From: Salminus brasiliensis
Lineage: Eukaryota; Chordata; Actinopteri; Characiformes; Bryconidae
Length of the DNA: 64,000 nt
Direction of reading: 5' to 3'
Assembly (NCBI RefSeq): GCF_030463535.1
Contig: NC_132901.1
Span: forward strand, 2,331,216 to 2,395,215
This document shows, in pieces, positions 13,901 to 22,189 of the stretch. The number at the start of each line of letters is the position of its first letter. Position 1 is the stretch's first letter. A program made the position numbers and the translations under genes. The notes beneath the pieces were generated by a model. That model was not told where the DNA came from, made no database searches, and was given only the letters and a program-made list of their open reading frames with translations.

Positions 13901-15759
13901 CTAACTGTCCAGTTTCTAGCTTTAGCCTGTTAGCTACATTAGCATTGGGTGAAATAGCCCCTTGTTATGTGGTCATATTGACTATATTAAAGTATTTTAC
14001 TCTCTTTTATAATTAATTACATGATTTAATTGGGTAGTTCTTCGTCACGGCGCTGCAAGAGTGTGATTTCCTCATTAAAACGGTAAAACTGTAGCTACCT
14101 TGTCGGCTAATTTTACCGTCACAGCTTGAAAACATACTCAAACCGTAGGTGAAACCATATTGTGTCGTAAATTTAATTAAATGTATTTTTTAATTTTTGA
14201 CCTGATTTGTTGTAAATAATCCCTGATTTGTAAGGTACTAATAAGAGTTAGCTACCAGTGCTAACGCTAACGTATCTAAATGAAATTAAAATGTGTGTAT
14301 TTCTGTGAAGTGATGCTACGTGGCGTTTTAACCGTGTGATTGATTGTTGATGCTCCTTGCATGTTGTTGTTTTACTCTGTTTGTGAAGGTTTGGTGTGGG
14401 TTCTGAATCAGCTCAGCTAATTCTAAAAACAAATACGAAAAATCAAAAATTTAGGGGTTAATTTGGCTAAATTTTACTCTGCTAGCTTTGTCTGGGTTGC
14501 TAGCGGATTTTGGGAATTGGCTGAGCTGAAAATAAGGCTGTAACCTCATCTCTGTCTGCCGTGACGCCGTCATTGGCTAAGCATTGCCATGGACGATAAT
14601 TTCAGCACGTGTCCTTGAACTTGGACAACAACCGATAATTCAGTTATAACGGAAGTCTGTGGGCAGATGCTGAATTGTCGGTGAATGCTCATGCTAAATA
14701 TTTGTTGAAGTGGGTGTGGTTTTTCTAAAAAAAAAAGTGGGTGGAGTTTGCTGTGGACACCAGTAAAGCTTAGGGACAGCTAAATTGACTGGAACTACTT
14801 TTTATTGTCTTGAAAAGTTTTCTCAGACTTTCCCATCATAACACCTGTATCGTTAATTTGTAATTAATGAAATGACTAATTAAATTGGTCTTATACACAA
14901 GTTTATTTAATTTCTATTTTAAGTTATCGTATATTAATAATCCAGCATCTGCCCCCTGACCTCCATTATATACGCTACAATCAGAGGCGCCTAAATTATG
15001 GTCCATGGTAACGGTAACTACAGAGCTAAGGTTGGAAATCGCTAAGGTTGCAACTTTCCGTCATTATCTCTCTGACGTCTCTCGTTAACCCCTGCAGGAT
15101 ATCACTGGGACACATCTGATTGGATGCCAAGCGTTCAACTTCCTGGAATCCAGGAGTTCCCTCAGTACGAGGTGGTGGAGGCTCCGCCCACTCTGTACAA
15201 TGACCCCGCCTTGCTGGACACAGACTACTACCCCGGCGGCTACGACATCGAGAGCGACTTCCCGCCTCCGCCCGACGACTTCCCGCCGCACGACGACCTG
15301 CCCCCGCCCCCGCCCGTGCCGGAGTACGGCTACGACACGCTCCAGTCACCCGCCAGCCGGGTGCTCGCCGGCTCCCCCTCCAGCCCCGGAGGATCGGCGG
15401 TGCGACAGCGGCCGCCGTTGCCCCAGCTCTACACCCTGAGCCCCTACCTCCCTCACCACTACTCCTCGGACCCGGAGCCTCAGAGCGAGCCCAGCAACAG
15501 CGGCTCCGGGTCCAGGACGGGGCGCTACCCGCTGGGCTACGGGCGGGATCTGGACGCCCCGGCGGCGGATAACGTGTCGCTGTCGCTGTACACGTCCACG
15601 GCCTCGTGCTCGGACATGTCGGCGTGCTGCGAGGAGTCGGAGGCGCTGATGAGCGACTACGACAGCGGCGGCGAGGACGGAGGGGCGCAATTCCAGCGGC
15701 TCGTCATTCCACCGCTGGATTCTCAACAACTGCAGCAGCAGCAACATACTGAAGTCTGA
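277..15759 (+). CDS. fat1: FAT1-type atypical protocadherin, C-terminal third (multi-exon)
   Basis: FAT1 is a very large type I membrane cadherin acting in cell adhesion, planar polarity and actin control. Sixteen exons are readable: 277-666, 808-1022, 1245-1382, 1508-1651, 1807-2004, 2392-3126, 3217-3319, 3417-3548, 3896-4053, 5757-6394, 6506-6616, 6693-7345, 7530-7667, 11289-11348, 12737-12772 and 15098-15759. All have AG/GT borders and compatible phases, giving 1502 residues if both cassette exons are kept. Domain order is cadherin repeats, membrane-proximal region, EGF, laminin G, four EGF, transmembrane helix, tail with polyproline, and C-terminal HTEV. From family knowledge, five EGF modules around one LamG, a tail block [12 protein letters not shown] and an HTEV end fit FAT1; FAT3 has fewer EGFs and a different terminus. 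The 5' two thirds of the gene lie upstream of the window. Whether this is the a or b teleost copy cannot be decided here. Confidence 0.92.
808..1022 (+). CDS. fat1: fat1 exon: cadherin repeat
   Basis: The acceptor is cctcctgtag at 807 and the donor ACC|gtgagt at 1023. The exon is 215 nt and restores the phase-1 codon from the previous exon. It encodes [16 protein letters not shown] and DVNDNSPVF, canonical cadherin calcium-binding motifs, and the start of the next repeat. Confidence 0.9.
1096..1495. repeat. CA/GT microsatellites in fat1 introns
   Basis: CA tract about 1097-1133, GT tract 1200-1238, CA tract about 1390-1420 and TG tract about 1462-1495. They sit in two consecutive short introns. 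The two GT tracts abut the 3' splice sites at 1244 and 1507. Confidence 0.95.
1245..1382 (+). CDS. fat1: fat1 exon: cadherin repeat
   Basis: The exon is 138 nt in phase 0 on both sides. It encodes [16 protein letters not shown] and ends with LDREK before gtagga. The acceptor is unusual: a GT microsatellite (1200-1238) runs almost to the AG at 1243-1244 with hardly any pyrimidine tract. Confidence 0.88.
1508..1651 (+). CDS. fat1: fat1 exon: cadherin repeat
   Basis: The exon is 144 nt in phase 0, encoding [14 protein letters not shown] and DVNDNPPIF, so it closes a cadherin repeat and opens the next. The acceptor atatgtag follows a second TG microsatellite (about 1462-1495). The donor is CAG|gtgaaa. 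Confidence 0.9.
1807..2004 (+). CDS. fat1: fat1 exon: cadherin repeat
   Basis: The exon is 198 nt in phase 0, with acceptor ttcctgtag and donor CGG|gtgagc. It encodes the opening two thirds of a cadherin repeat ([18 protein letters not shown]). The repeat finishes in the next exon with [10 protein letters not shown]. Confidence 0.9.
2030..2222. repeat. GA-rich microsatellite
   Basis: About 190 bp of GA dinucleotides with interspersed gagaca and two copies of ggggaagagcacaag, in the fat1 intron after 2004. Long open frames here are products of the repeat and are not genes. Confidence 0.95.
2392..3126 (+). CDS. fat1: fat1 large exon: last cadherin repeats and membrane-proximal region
   Basis: The exon is 735 nt in phase 0, with acceptor ctgtgccag and donor GAG|gtaggg. 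It completes one repeat, carries the final cadherin repeat ([14 protein letters not shown] to [10 protein letters not shown]) and then a non-cadherin stretch with [14 protein letters not shown] and [11 protein letters not shown] that precedes the EGF/LamG region in FAT proteins. A single long exon here agrees with FAT gene structure. Confidence 0.92.
3217..3319 (+). CDS. fat1: fat1 exon: linker before first EGF
   Basis: The exon is 103 nt, entered in phase 0 and left in phase 1 (donor G|gtacgc). It encodes [20 protein letters not shown] and a cysteine pair (CLC) leading into the EGF module. Confidence 0.85.
3393..3415. repeat. GT microsatellite at fat1 3' splice site
   Basis: About eleven GT units ending in gtgtag, the acceptor of the exon at 3417. 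Confidence 0.95.
3417..3548 (+). CDS. fat1: fat1 exon: first EGF-like module
   Basis: The exon is 132 nt, phase 1 to phase 1. It encodes one EGF-like module with cysteines in [16 protein letters not shown] and [14 protein letters not shown]. The acceptor gtgtgtag directly ends a GT microsatellite (3393-3415). The donor is G|gtgagg. Confidence 0.88.
3672..3845. repeat. GT tract plus MITE fragment in fat1 intron
   Basis: GT tract about 3672-3702. Then 3720-3845 matches the MITE at 17872-18222 (shared: gatggagctccatccagtac, and caggtgtccgcatactt as a degenerate end). Confidence 0.7.
3896..4053 (+). CDS. fat1: fat1 exon: first part of laminin-G domain
   Basis: The exon is 158 nt, entered in phase 1 and left in phase 0 (GAG|gtcagc). 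The translation begins [17 protein letters not shown] and continues with a LamG strand pattern ([19 protein letters not shown]). A downstream exon at 5757 supplies the rest of the domain. Confidence 0.87.
4054..5756 (+). other. fat1 intron within the laminin-G domain
   Basis: The 1.7-kb intron contains a CA microsatellite (about 4950-4984) and shorter CA runs at 4062-4098. I see no exon-like open phase between recognisable splice sites and no other gene. Confidence 0.7.
5757..6394 (+). CDS. fat1: fat1 exon: rest of laminin-G and two EGF modules
   Basis: The exon is 638 nt with acceptor tttcggcccag and a phase-2 donor (CG|gtaaga). It encodes the LamG continuation ([21 protein letters not shown], cut here to its motif [10 protein letters not shown]) with the closing [13 protein letters not shown]. 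Two EGF modules follow: [12 protein letters not shown] and [12 protein letters not shown]. Confidence 0.92.
6506..6616 (+). CDS. fat1: fat1 exon: EGF module
   Basis: The exon is 111 nt, phase 2 to phase 2, acceptor tgtgacag and donor AG|gtaaga. It encodes a single EGF module: [12 protein letters not shown] then [12 protein letters not shown], completed in the next exon. Confidence 0.9.
6693..7345 (+). CDS. fat1: fat1 exon: last (Ca-binding type) EGF, transmembrane helix, proximal tail
   Basis: The exon is 653 nt. It opens with a calcium-binding type EGF ([16 protein letters not shown]). A transmembrane helix follows at about 6868-6939 ([20 protein letters not shown]), stopped by the basic RKRACRL. 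The cytoplasmic part carries [18 protein letters not shown], conserved in FAT1, and a LPPPPPS run at about 7268 of the kind Ena/VASP EVH1 domains bind. The donor is G|gtacgg, phase 1. Confidence 0.93.
7411..7478. mobile_element. Minimal palindromic MITE
   Basis: atggacaaaagtattgggac at 7411-7430 is repeated in inverted orientation at 7459-7478, separated by under 30 bp. The same ends appear on longer copies at 17872-18222 and 22190-22480, so this is an extremely short deletion derivative of that family. Confidence 0.8.
7530..7667 (+). CDS. fat1: fat1 exon: cytoplasmic tail segment
   Basis: The exon is 138 nt, phase 1 to phase 1, acceptor ctctcgcacag and donor G|gtaagt. It encodes [15 protein letters not shown] and [17 protein letters not shown], blocks I recognise from vertebrate FAT1 tails. 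Confidence 0.92.
7668..11288 (+). other. fat1 intron (3.6 kb)
   Basis: Non-coding. It contains GT-rich microsatellite (about 10350-10400), many ttagc/gctaa words, and tandem units at 10730-11185. No convincing additional exon was found, although a 24-36-nt microexon could be missed by eye. Confidence 0.65.
10730..11185. repeat. Degenerate tandem repeat built on gttagcgacattagcttcacagtt
   Basis: Units of roughly 65-75 bp recur, each with gaagaagcac or gaaagcact, then tgttagc(g/a)acattagcttcac and a gtgctaaactga segment. Some copies are inverted (near 10965). It is intronic, in fat1. Confidence 0.75.
11289..11348 (+). CDS. fat1: fat1 predicted 60-nt cassette exon in the tail
   Basis: Acceptor ccctctcccaaag at 11288, donor G|gtaccg at 11349. 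The 60 nt keep phase 1 on both sides and encode [20 protein letters not shown]. It resembles a tail exon of FAT3 beginning ASIVTVI, from memory of that family. The exons on either side splice in phase without it, so it is most likely an alternative exon. Confidence 0.68.
11349..12736 (+). other. fat1 intron with AT-rich tract
   Basis: 11640-12360 is dominated by tttattta/atttaaat words with no sign of coding. A short direct repeat (gagtctagaacccacctgact) occurs twice near 12523-12580. A CT tract precedes the predicted microexon. Confidence 0.7.
12737..12772 (+). CDS. fat1: fat1 predicted 36-nt microexon in the tail
   Basis: A 36-nt segment lies between a pyrimidine-rich acceptor (ttctgctcctcactttcgcctaaag) and a donor AGAG|gtgaaa. 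It is phase 1 on both sides with no stop, and inserts [12 protein letters not shown] between the tail exons. Alternative tail inserts are known for vertebrate FAT1; I have no transcript evidence for this one. Confidence 0.55.
12773..15097 (+). other. fat1 last intron
   Basis: Non-coding. The first part (12890-13990) holds the long tandem repeat listed separately; the rest is AT-rich unique sequence with no recognisable gene. Confidence 0.65.
12960..13990. repeat. Long-unit degenerate tandem repeat in fat1 intron
   Basis: The block gctaatgct..caaaaactgaatgaaagctaatagga..gagttagcattatga occurs at about 13480, 13600 and 13840. The block ctacattagca..gggtgaa..gcccttgttatgtggtcatattgact occurs at about 13410, 13775 and 13935. 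Spacing is irregular (160-360 bp). Confidence 0.75.
15098..15759 (+). CDS. fat1: fat1 terminal exon with PDZ ligand HTEV
   Basis: Acceptor ttaacccctgcag at 15097; the exon runs to TGA at 15757-15759. It starts [12 protein letters not shown], then [19 protein letters not shown], two proline-rich runs, [29 protein letters not shown] and IPPLDSQQ, and ends LQQQQHTEV. The last four residues are a class I PDZ ligand as in FAT1. The CAG/CAA run before it adds a short glutamine tract directly in front of the ligand. Confidence 0.96.
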
Positions 15760-16823
15760 CACTGGATCCAAACAGAGCAGAAAAAAGAAGAAAAGTGCCT
15801 GAAAACTAAACCTTATGCAGGAGACTCTTGTCGTCGACAAAGCAACAAACACACATGTAAACAAGCTGTACGCAAATGCATTCATCACACTGTACACACA
15901 CTTCACACAGCAACATACAAACAAACACCAGGACAGACCCCAGAGACCCCTCGGCCTCTCTCAGCCACTCATTCATTCCACTCGCAGTCACTCGCCGAGC
16001 CGAGGGCGCCCAGCCAGCCCTGACATCCACGGAGAACCGAAGAACCGGCAACACTTCAAAGCGATACCTGTCTGTATTTGTATAGATACAAAAAATAAAC
16101 ATGCCAACTGTTGTGTTTTTTCTATAATTACAGATCCTCGTCGGTTTGTAATGTAAATGGTACTGTACAGTTTTGATTTACTAGGTTGTTTTTTTGTAGA
16201 TATGATTTTTATTTTCCAAAAAAGAAAAACAAAACAAAAAAAAACTGCACAAACTAAAAAGGAGTGTGTCGTTTATCAGCCTTACTGTATTTCTCATTCA
16301 CATCAAAGCAAAAATAGAGGAGAGCGGAAAATAAATACATAAACAAACAAACACGAGTTGATGCAAACGTGCGACTTGTCTCCACCCTCGACCCCAACAG
16401 GTTAAATACTGTCCGCTCCGGCCTGTCGGGCGTCCGCATATTATCGTGATGTTCTTTTCCATAATTGTTTCTGTTTTTGTTGTGTTTTTTTTTTTGTTGT
16501 TGTTGTTTGTTTGTAAAATTGCAACTTTGAACCTCTTTATTTTTCCACCATTAAAAAAAGCTACAAAAAAAGAAACGTACGAATGAATAAATAAATAAAT
16601 AAACGAAAAACAAACGGGACCCAGTATATTTATATATTGCGAGATGATGAAGCGTGGATGCGCTTCGTTTTTTCAGGCGTTCGCTCGCGTGTGGGCGGCG
16701 CTCTGGTCTTGTTAAAGGTTTTTTTTTTTTTTCTTCTTCAAGTTTTATTTTGTTTTTGTTTTTGTTTGTTTTGTTTTTTTAATACTGCCACTAGCTTAAC
16801 CGCTTTACTACTGGCAATAAATA
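15760..16823 (+). other. fat1: fat1 3' UTR (end uncertain)
   Basis: Non-coding sequence follows the stop. AATAAA hexamers stand at 16094-16099, 16330-16335, in a run of AAATAAAT near 16585-16605, and at 16816-16821. Any may be the cleavage signal, so the end given is the farthest plausible one. T-runs and TTTG-rich tracts (16480-16510, 16720-16780) fill the distal part. Confidence 0.6.
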
Positions 16824-17172
16824 AATTATTCTTAAAAATACCAGCACTCGTCTCGTTTCCTTGCTTTGTGAAGATGCTGCTCTTGATTTTTATGTCTGAG
16901 GGGTCCTGGAGGGTCCTGAAGGGTCCTAGGGGGCAGCAGGGTTTCCAGTATTTTGACGAAGCACTCACTCTAGCCCCTTTCAGACATGTACGGTAACCCA
17001 CAAGACGTCTTCCCAGACGTTACCTGGAGGAGCTGTATGTGGAGGCGCAGATGTCGGAATCAGTATGGTACATTACCTGGTACAAGGTACAGTCCAGGTA
17101 ATGTCCGAGTGAGCCCAGAGCAGGTCACTGTCCCTAGAATTCACTCTGAGTCATGACGTACTGCACATACCT

Positions 17173-17345
17173 TGGTGTCTCAGTAGTTAGAGCACCGTGC
17201 TTTTGATGACAGGGTTGTAGTCTGTAGTTGGTTCGAGTCCCCGGGCTTAGCAAGATGCCACTGTTGGGCCCTTGAGCAAGGCCCTTTACTCTCCCTGCTG
17301 CCTGGGCGCCGCAGCAATGGTTGCCAGAGTTCTTATGTGAAATCA
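17173..17345 (+). mobile_element. tRNA-derived SINE (V-SINE-like)
   Basis: The tRNA-like head gtgtctcagtagttagagca carries an A-box-like start and a B box ggttcgagtcc near 17229. The core ttgggcccttgagcaaggcc is one I know from fish V-type SINEs. No functional tRNA is predicted, because the anticodon arm and 3' half are lost. Confidence 0.75.
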
Positions 17346-17871
17346 GCAGCACTTACCACTAGGGGGGGTTAGTTAAGAGTAGCCAGCCAGTCCCACCACC
17401 TACCATGTGTTCTTTGGAGGTCCTCCATGTTCCTCCTCACAAACAGGAACTGGAGCAGGAGCCAAACCCATAACCAACCACAGGAGGAACATGGCCGAAG
17501 CCCCTCCTCTCTAATCTAACGCCCTATAAACTCGTCCACATGTCTACGACAAGTCTGCGCAACCCTCTACCACCCCGTCACCTCCCTGTTCACCCTGTCG
17601 TCTATTGTTCCTGGCTCCACTGGCTAAAGTACTGATGGACGTGATGCAGAACAAAGACATGAAAAGTCCCACAGTCGTCTGATTGTAAGGGCTTGTTTAT
17701 TTGTATTTGGTATAAGATTTTAAACACTATAAAGTGAGGAACCGGAGAAAAGGAAGCTGTCACCTCTTCAGGAGCTCAGGCTCAACAAAATCACTGAAAA
17801 GTTCTAGATGTCAGTTGTTAGCATAGTATTGCTCTATTAACAGTTCCAAAATACACAGAAGATCTAGAGAT

Positions 17872-18222
17872 ACATAAAGATAAAGTTTGTAGACACCCTG
17901 TCTAATGAATGCTACTCTTCCTTGCACACATTGCTGCTGCCTAGTCCCTGTAGAGAAGTTGGCACCATGCTGCCTAATGCCAGGCCAGGCATGGGCTAGA
18001 GGAGGGATATAAAGCCTCCCAGCATTGAGGAGCTGTGGAGCAGTGGAAGAACTGTGTTCCCTGGAGTGATGGATGGTGGAGCTCCATCCAGTACTTTTGG
18101 GTGGGATGAGTTGGGGATAATGAGGACAGTCCCAAGGGTCACGGAATGCAATCACATCCTTATAGCAGGATCCACTCTTTTTGTGTGTCAAGCAGGTGTC
18201 CCAATACTTTTGTCCATAAAGT
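17872..18222. mobile_element. MITE with gtcccaatacttttgtcc end
   Basis: The right end aggtgtcccaatacttttgtccat is at about 18195-18219; the left end is a decayed inverted copy (taaagtttgtagacaccctg). The interior has gatggtggagctccatccagtacttttggg, shared with copies at 3722 and, inverted, at 22390-22470. Confidence 0.7.
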
Positions 18223-18658
18223 CACGTTTGTCTATAATGAGAAAGGACAGATTCCTGGACAGAGGGGAGACTTGCAGAAACCTCTAATTGAAGGTTCTTC
18301 GGCATCTAATTTTCCCTGTTGTTAGTAAGCTTGGAATCCGTTAGGTCTTGACTGCTTGCAGAGGTTTATCCATGTTATGGTAAAGACAGAGGTCCGTGTT
18401 ACGGAGTGGTTGTGTAAGTAGTTGGTTGCTGACAGGGAAAAGGCAGCTGCAAAGTCCTGCCAGGAACACCAGCCTATAAACGTCTGCCCACAGAAGAGCA
18501 ATTCCAGGGTAAATATACAAAAAACACATTCCTGACCAAAGTGGATGAAGACAGGGTTGACGAGGATTGGGGTTGGATAACAAAAAAAGGCAGAAGGACA
18601 GCTCTCCAGGAGTCGATTTGGAGACCCCTGCTGTAGACCATGCGTAGGGATCTTTGGA

Positions 18659-19087
18659 GGGCGTTTTCACACCTGTAGTTGGTTCGCTCTGGTCCGAATC
18701 AGTTGACAAGTTTGTGAACTTGGAGCATTTTCCTCTTGGTTTGGTTTAGTTCCAGAACCACATGACTACCAACCAACATTCTCTCTGCTGATTGGTCAGA
18801 CCTGTCTAGGGCAGAAGGTCAGAGATGGCATCTGGGCAGTATATCAGGTTAACACCTGGATACTGGAGCTCGTTGAGCTCCTACTTGCAGAGTACGCCTG
18901 ATAGTTGGGTCGCATCGAGGTCAGATCACTGCTCCAGAGTTCTGGATTTGGGACCAGACCGAGACCCCCTCCTCTTAAGGGTCTTGGTATAGTTGTTTTG
19001 GTCCGCATCCGAGTGCAATTACCTGCCCAAGCAAGTCGCACCGAGGCTGAAAACAAAAAAGTAAAAAGTGCAGGTGTGAAAACCCCT
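18659..19087. mobile_element. MITE with ttttcacacctg inverted ends
   Basis: gttttcacacctg at about 18663 is matched by caggtgtgaaaac at about 19071. The interior includes ggttcgctctggtccgaa and its partly inverted counterpart. It is a foldback-type non-autonomous element 70 bp downstream of the gene at 19154-20644. Confidence 0.7.
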
Positions 19088-19153
19088 TAAGAGAACCCTG
19101 GACCAACTGGACAACCTAGAGGTCTGGAGAGGAGCTAGTCCCTAGACGTTTAG

Positions 19154-20644
19154 CTACTGTTTGATGGCCGAACTTTCCTCCCAGGGAACGGTGCGAGCTT
19201 TCTCGCTTGCGATATGCTTCGTCAGCATGAGTCGAGCCTGGACTCCGGGACTGATCGCCAGGACGGACTCACACTCATAGACGTCATAATCCAAAGGGCA
19301 ACCTTCTTCCAACCTCTTTTCAAAGTTCACGACCCACTCATACTTGCCGTATTTGTCAGTCTCGTCTGCAGCGCTAGCGTAGAATCCCACCCATGAGTTG
19401 TCAAAGACGCTTTTCCAGTTAGCGAAGGACTTCTTAACGTAGAGTCGTGCACAGGCATAGCCGTCTTTGGTATAAAGCTGGAGACTCATATCGAAACCCC
19501 TGACCCTAGCTGGAGGAACCCAGTTGGCGTCGTCAAACTCTGGGCCCTTCCAGATGCTTGTGTAGTGCCTGGTGCTGAAGACAAGGTAGTATGCAGTCTC
19601 TTCACTTCTTAGAAGATGTACCTGGAGGCCAGGGTTCAGAGGCACGTTAGTGTCTATGGATCCGAAGGTCCTTCCGTTCAGTGGGTACTCCCTCAAAGGT
19701 TCTTCTTGGGTTCCGTCTGCATAAAGACCTATATTCACCTCTAGCCTTGCGATGCTCTCCGGTATCCCGCTCCACAAGATCCTTGCGTACCCTTTGGATG
19801 TGGTTTTCACCTCTAGCTTCATCTTGTAGTGGACTTGACATTGGGTTTCACGGTCCTCTACCGAGAGCGGATAACAGCTACCATCCGGGTCGTTTGCTGG
19901 GTTTGTTGAGCAGAGAAAAGCCAAGAACCTTTGATGGATGTTGTAGCCAGCAAGAGCCAGAAACCACGCAAGACCTGGTGCCTTTGGATACACCATCTCT
20001 ACCTTTGCAGCTTTCTGCTGATGATCCAAGACCTTGCATGGGCTGAAGTCCAGTCTGGGATCATCGGCGTCACAGACAAGGTTGTTAGAAAGTGCCTGGA
20101 TTTGTAGAATAAGTTTAGGACTGATCTCATAGGTGGTGTTCGGGCCAGCTCCTTGGCCTCTGTCCTCAAAGTGCTGAGTTATATACACTTTGTCCACCTT
20201 CTGTGGACTGTTCTTCTGGACTTTTAGCAGCACCCTGTCCATGTTCCGGTGTTGAGTTGATCCCATTGAGTTGTGGAAGTCCTGTGTTACATAAGAAGGT
20301 AACATTCGAGACCCTCCATTACTGAGATCCCCCAAGGAGTAGTACCAACCTTCAGCCTGAGACGGTCGTCTTCTTTCATTAACTGGATGAAGCATCTCAT
20401 GTCTGGAGCACCGTAGCCCATAGATGCCTTGTCCTGGATCAAAGTTCAGCCAAATCGCTCCACGTCCATCAACGGTGACCGTATTGGCAAACCAGTGCAG
20501 AAGCAGGAGACCATGCCTCGGGAATTCTTTGACCAGGTTTTTGTCTTTCTTCAAGTCCTTAATATCTTTCAGGGTCTTGATGGCCGTGACACTGGCCAAG
20601 ACCAGACAGAGGCAGAAACAGCGAAGGACTGCTCTCCTCACCAT
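19154..20644 (-). CDS. Secreted protein of unknown family, paralogue 1 (496 aa)
   Basis: I do not recognise this protein by name; it is one of six related sequences in the window. The coding exon is uninterrupted. I place the start at 20644 because a 3' splice site (cttctcatttctccag|G) lies just 5' of it on the minus strand and the ATG opens a signal peptide (MVRRAVLRCFCLCLVLASVTA). The longer open frame upstream is intronic. N-terminal domain: KEFPRHGLLLLHW, then SYVTQDFHNSMG, then VDKVYITQH. Middle domain: GYARILWSGIPES. C-terminal domain: FDMSLQLYTKDGYACARLYV, SWVGFYASA, YDVYECES, ISPGVQARLML. The terminal motif is KARTVPWEE. There is a potential N-glycosylation site (NTT) and no transmembrane helix, so it is likely secreted. 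It is the most diverged full-length member. It is not a shadow of another gene: motif spacing matches the other paralogues. Confidence 0.8.
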   Translation of the reverse strand: MVRRAVLRCFCLCLVLASVTAIKTLKDIKDLKKDKNLVKEFPRHGLLLLHWFANTVTVDGRGAIWLNFDPGQGIYGLRCSRHEMLHPVNERRRPSQAEGWYYSLGDLSNGGSRMLPSYVTQDFHNSMGSTQHRNMDRVLLKVQKNSPQKVDKVYITQHFEDRGQGAGPNTTYEISPKLILQIQALSNNLVCDADDPRLDFSPCKVLDHQQKAAKVEMVYPKAPGLAWFLALAGYNIHQRFLAFLCSTNPANDPDGSCYPLSVEDRETQCQVHYKMKLEVKTTSKGYARILWSGIPESIARLEVNIGLYADGTQEEPLREYPLNGRTFGSIDTNVPLNPGLQVHLLRSEETAYYLVFSTRHYTSIWKGPEFDDANWVPPARVRGFDMSLQLYTKDGYACARLYVKKSFANWKSVFDNSWVGFYASAADETDKYGKYEWVVNFEKRLEEGCPLDYDVYECESVLAISPGVQARLMLTKHIASEKARTVPWEESSAIKQ

Positions 20645-20734
20645 CCTCAAACCTGGAGAAATGAGAAGGTACAGATAGTTGCAGAACTTTGTTAGAGCAC
20701 TTCGTAGGTCTCGGCAGCCACTTTTCACCCCGTT

Positions 20735-21262
20735 CTTCAGTGGTCAGGACCCCACAGGACTGACCACCACAGAGCAGACTGTGGTATTTGGGTGGAGGGC
20801 CATTCTCAGTGCTGCAGTGACCCTAACTGACCTGGTGGTGGCGAGTGTGTTGATAGTGTAAGTGTGGATCGGATGTACAGCAGTGCTGCTGGAGTGTTTA
20901 AACGCTGTGTCTGTCCACACACTGTCCACTCGTCGTTAGACATGTCTACGCAGCTGGTCCAGCTTGTAGATGAGGTAAAGTCAGGGACAGAAGCTCTCTG
21001 ATCTGCTGCTGCACAGTTTGTTGGTGTTGGTCGTCCTCTTATCCTTCATCGGTGCCCACAGGATTTCGCCCATGGGACGCTGTTGGCTGGATATTTCTGG
21101 CTGGATATTTTTCCACCAGCACAACACACACTACACACTAACACACTCGCCACCACCAGGCCAGTCAGTGTCACTGCAGGGCTGAGAACGACCCACCACC
21201 CAAATTCTTCTACAGTCTGCTCTGTGGTGGTCAGTCCTGTGGGGTCCTGACCATAGAAGAAT
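20735..21262. mobile_element. Foldback element with about 140-bp inverted ends
   Basis: The left arm (cagtggtcaggaccccacag..cctggtggtggcgagtgtgt) and right arm (acactcgccaccaccaggcc..tgtggggtcctgacca) are long imperfect inverted repeats around about 250 bp of interior. No transposase is present. It sits just 5' of the coding exon of paralogue 1, in its predicted intron. Confidence 0.8.
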
Positions 21263-21617
21263 AAACAGGGTGAGAGGAGGAGGCTGATAACAGAGTGCTG
21301 AAGGATTTCCTGCTCAGATATTTAGATATTTGCTTCGCCGCTACGCTACAGCTTAGCCCGAGCTGCACTAATTGTACCTTATGTTTCTAAATTCCAGACC
21401 AGAAGCAGCAGCCTGGTCCAGTCCCCACATTCTTTAGCTCGGCAAATGTCAATCACACGATGGGTCACCTTCAGAAAAAGTACTTCTTATATAGGAGAAG
21501 AGCAGCACAAACAGCTAGGCTAAAAATATGAGGCAGAACAAGAAGTCCAAAATAGCAAGACGGGCATAAACAGTGGGCAGCTTGCTCCCTCTCAGGGTTC
21601 GGGCGGCTTATACTCAC

Positions 21618-21680
21618 TTCGGTTGTGGCTGAACTCTGTCCCAAGTGTTATTCTGAGGGTCTCCAGAAGTCCCATCCATG
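21618..21680 (-). other. Candidate 5' UTR exon of paralogue 1
   Basis: On the minus strand a good donor, CCGAA|GTGAGTATAA, occurs with GT at 21616-21617. The other paralogues have a donor a short way upstream of the coding exon too. The exon's 5' end is a guess. Confidence 0.3.
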
Positions 21681-22189
21681 GATTTCGTGCCTTGAGAAGC
21701 ACTAGTCTTGTTAGCACAAGTTGTAGCCCTGGAGCAAGGCTGTCTTATGTAAGCTCCCGACTCCAGGAACTAACGTCACTTCATAAAAAAAAAAAAAAAA
21801 AAAAAAAGACAGCAGCCATGTTTACAATCAGATCTTCTTAGGCTACTTAAAGGGGCCCAAGCACCTTTTTCCCTGTAGGCTGCAGATTGTACATTTTAGA
21901 TTGACCTTAAATGTTGGCTGTATTGTAACTGTAACTACACCTTACACTTAGATGATCATGGAGCCTTTAGTGTTATATAAAGTGTGATCAGGTCATAACC
22001 AAAGACAGAGAACCCAGTTAAATTGAACCTATATTTACATTTATGGAATTTAGCTAGATTACTGAACTGTGCAGAAACACACTAGTGTAAAAATGTGGTG
22101 GACATGCAGTAAAAGCTTCAGTAGAAGCGATATCAGTGCTCTGTTAACCCCTCAAAAAGTCCAGTGTATCATATTTGATACATACACTA

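Noticed and set aside
17173-17345. Functional tRNA gene
   Set aside because: Has A- and B-box-like words but no closing acceptor stem or complete cloverleaf; carries a SINE core.
20645-20728. 28-residue N-terminal extension of paralogue 1
   Set aside because: A 3' splice site lies between it and the downstream ATG, and that ATG begins a proper signal peptide aligned with the paralogues.
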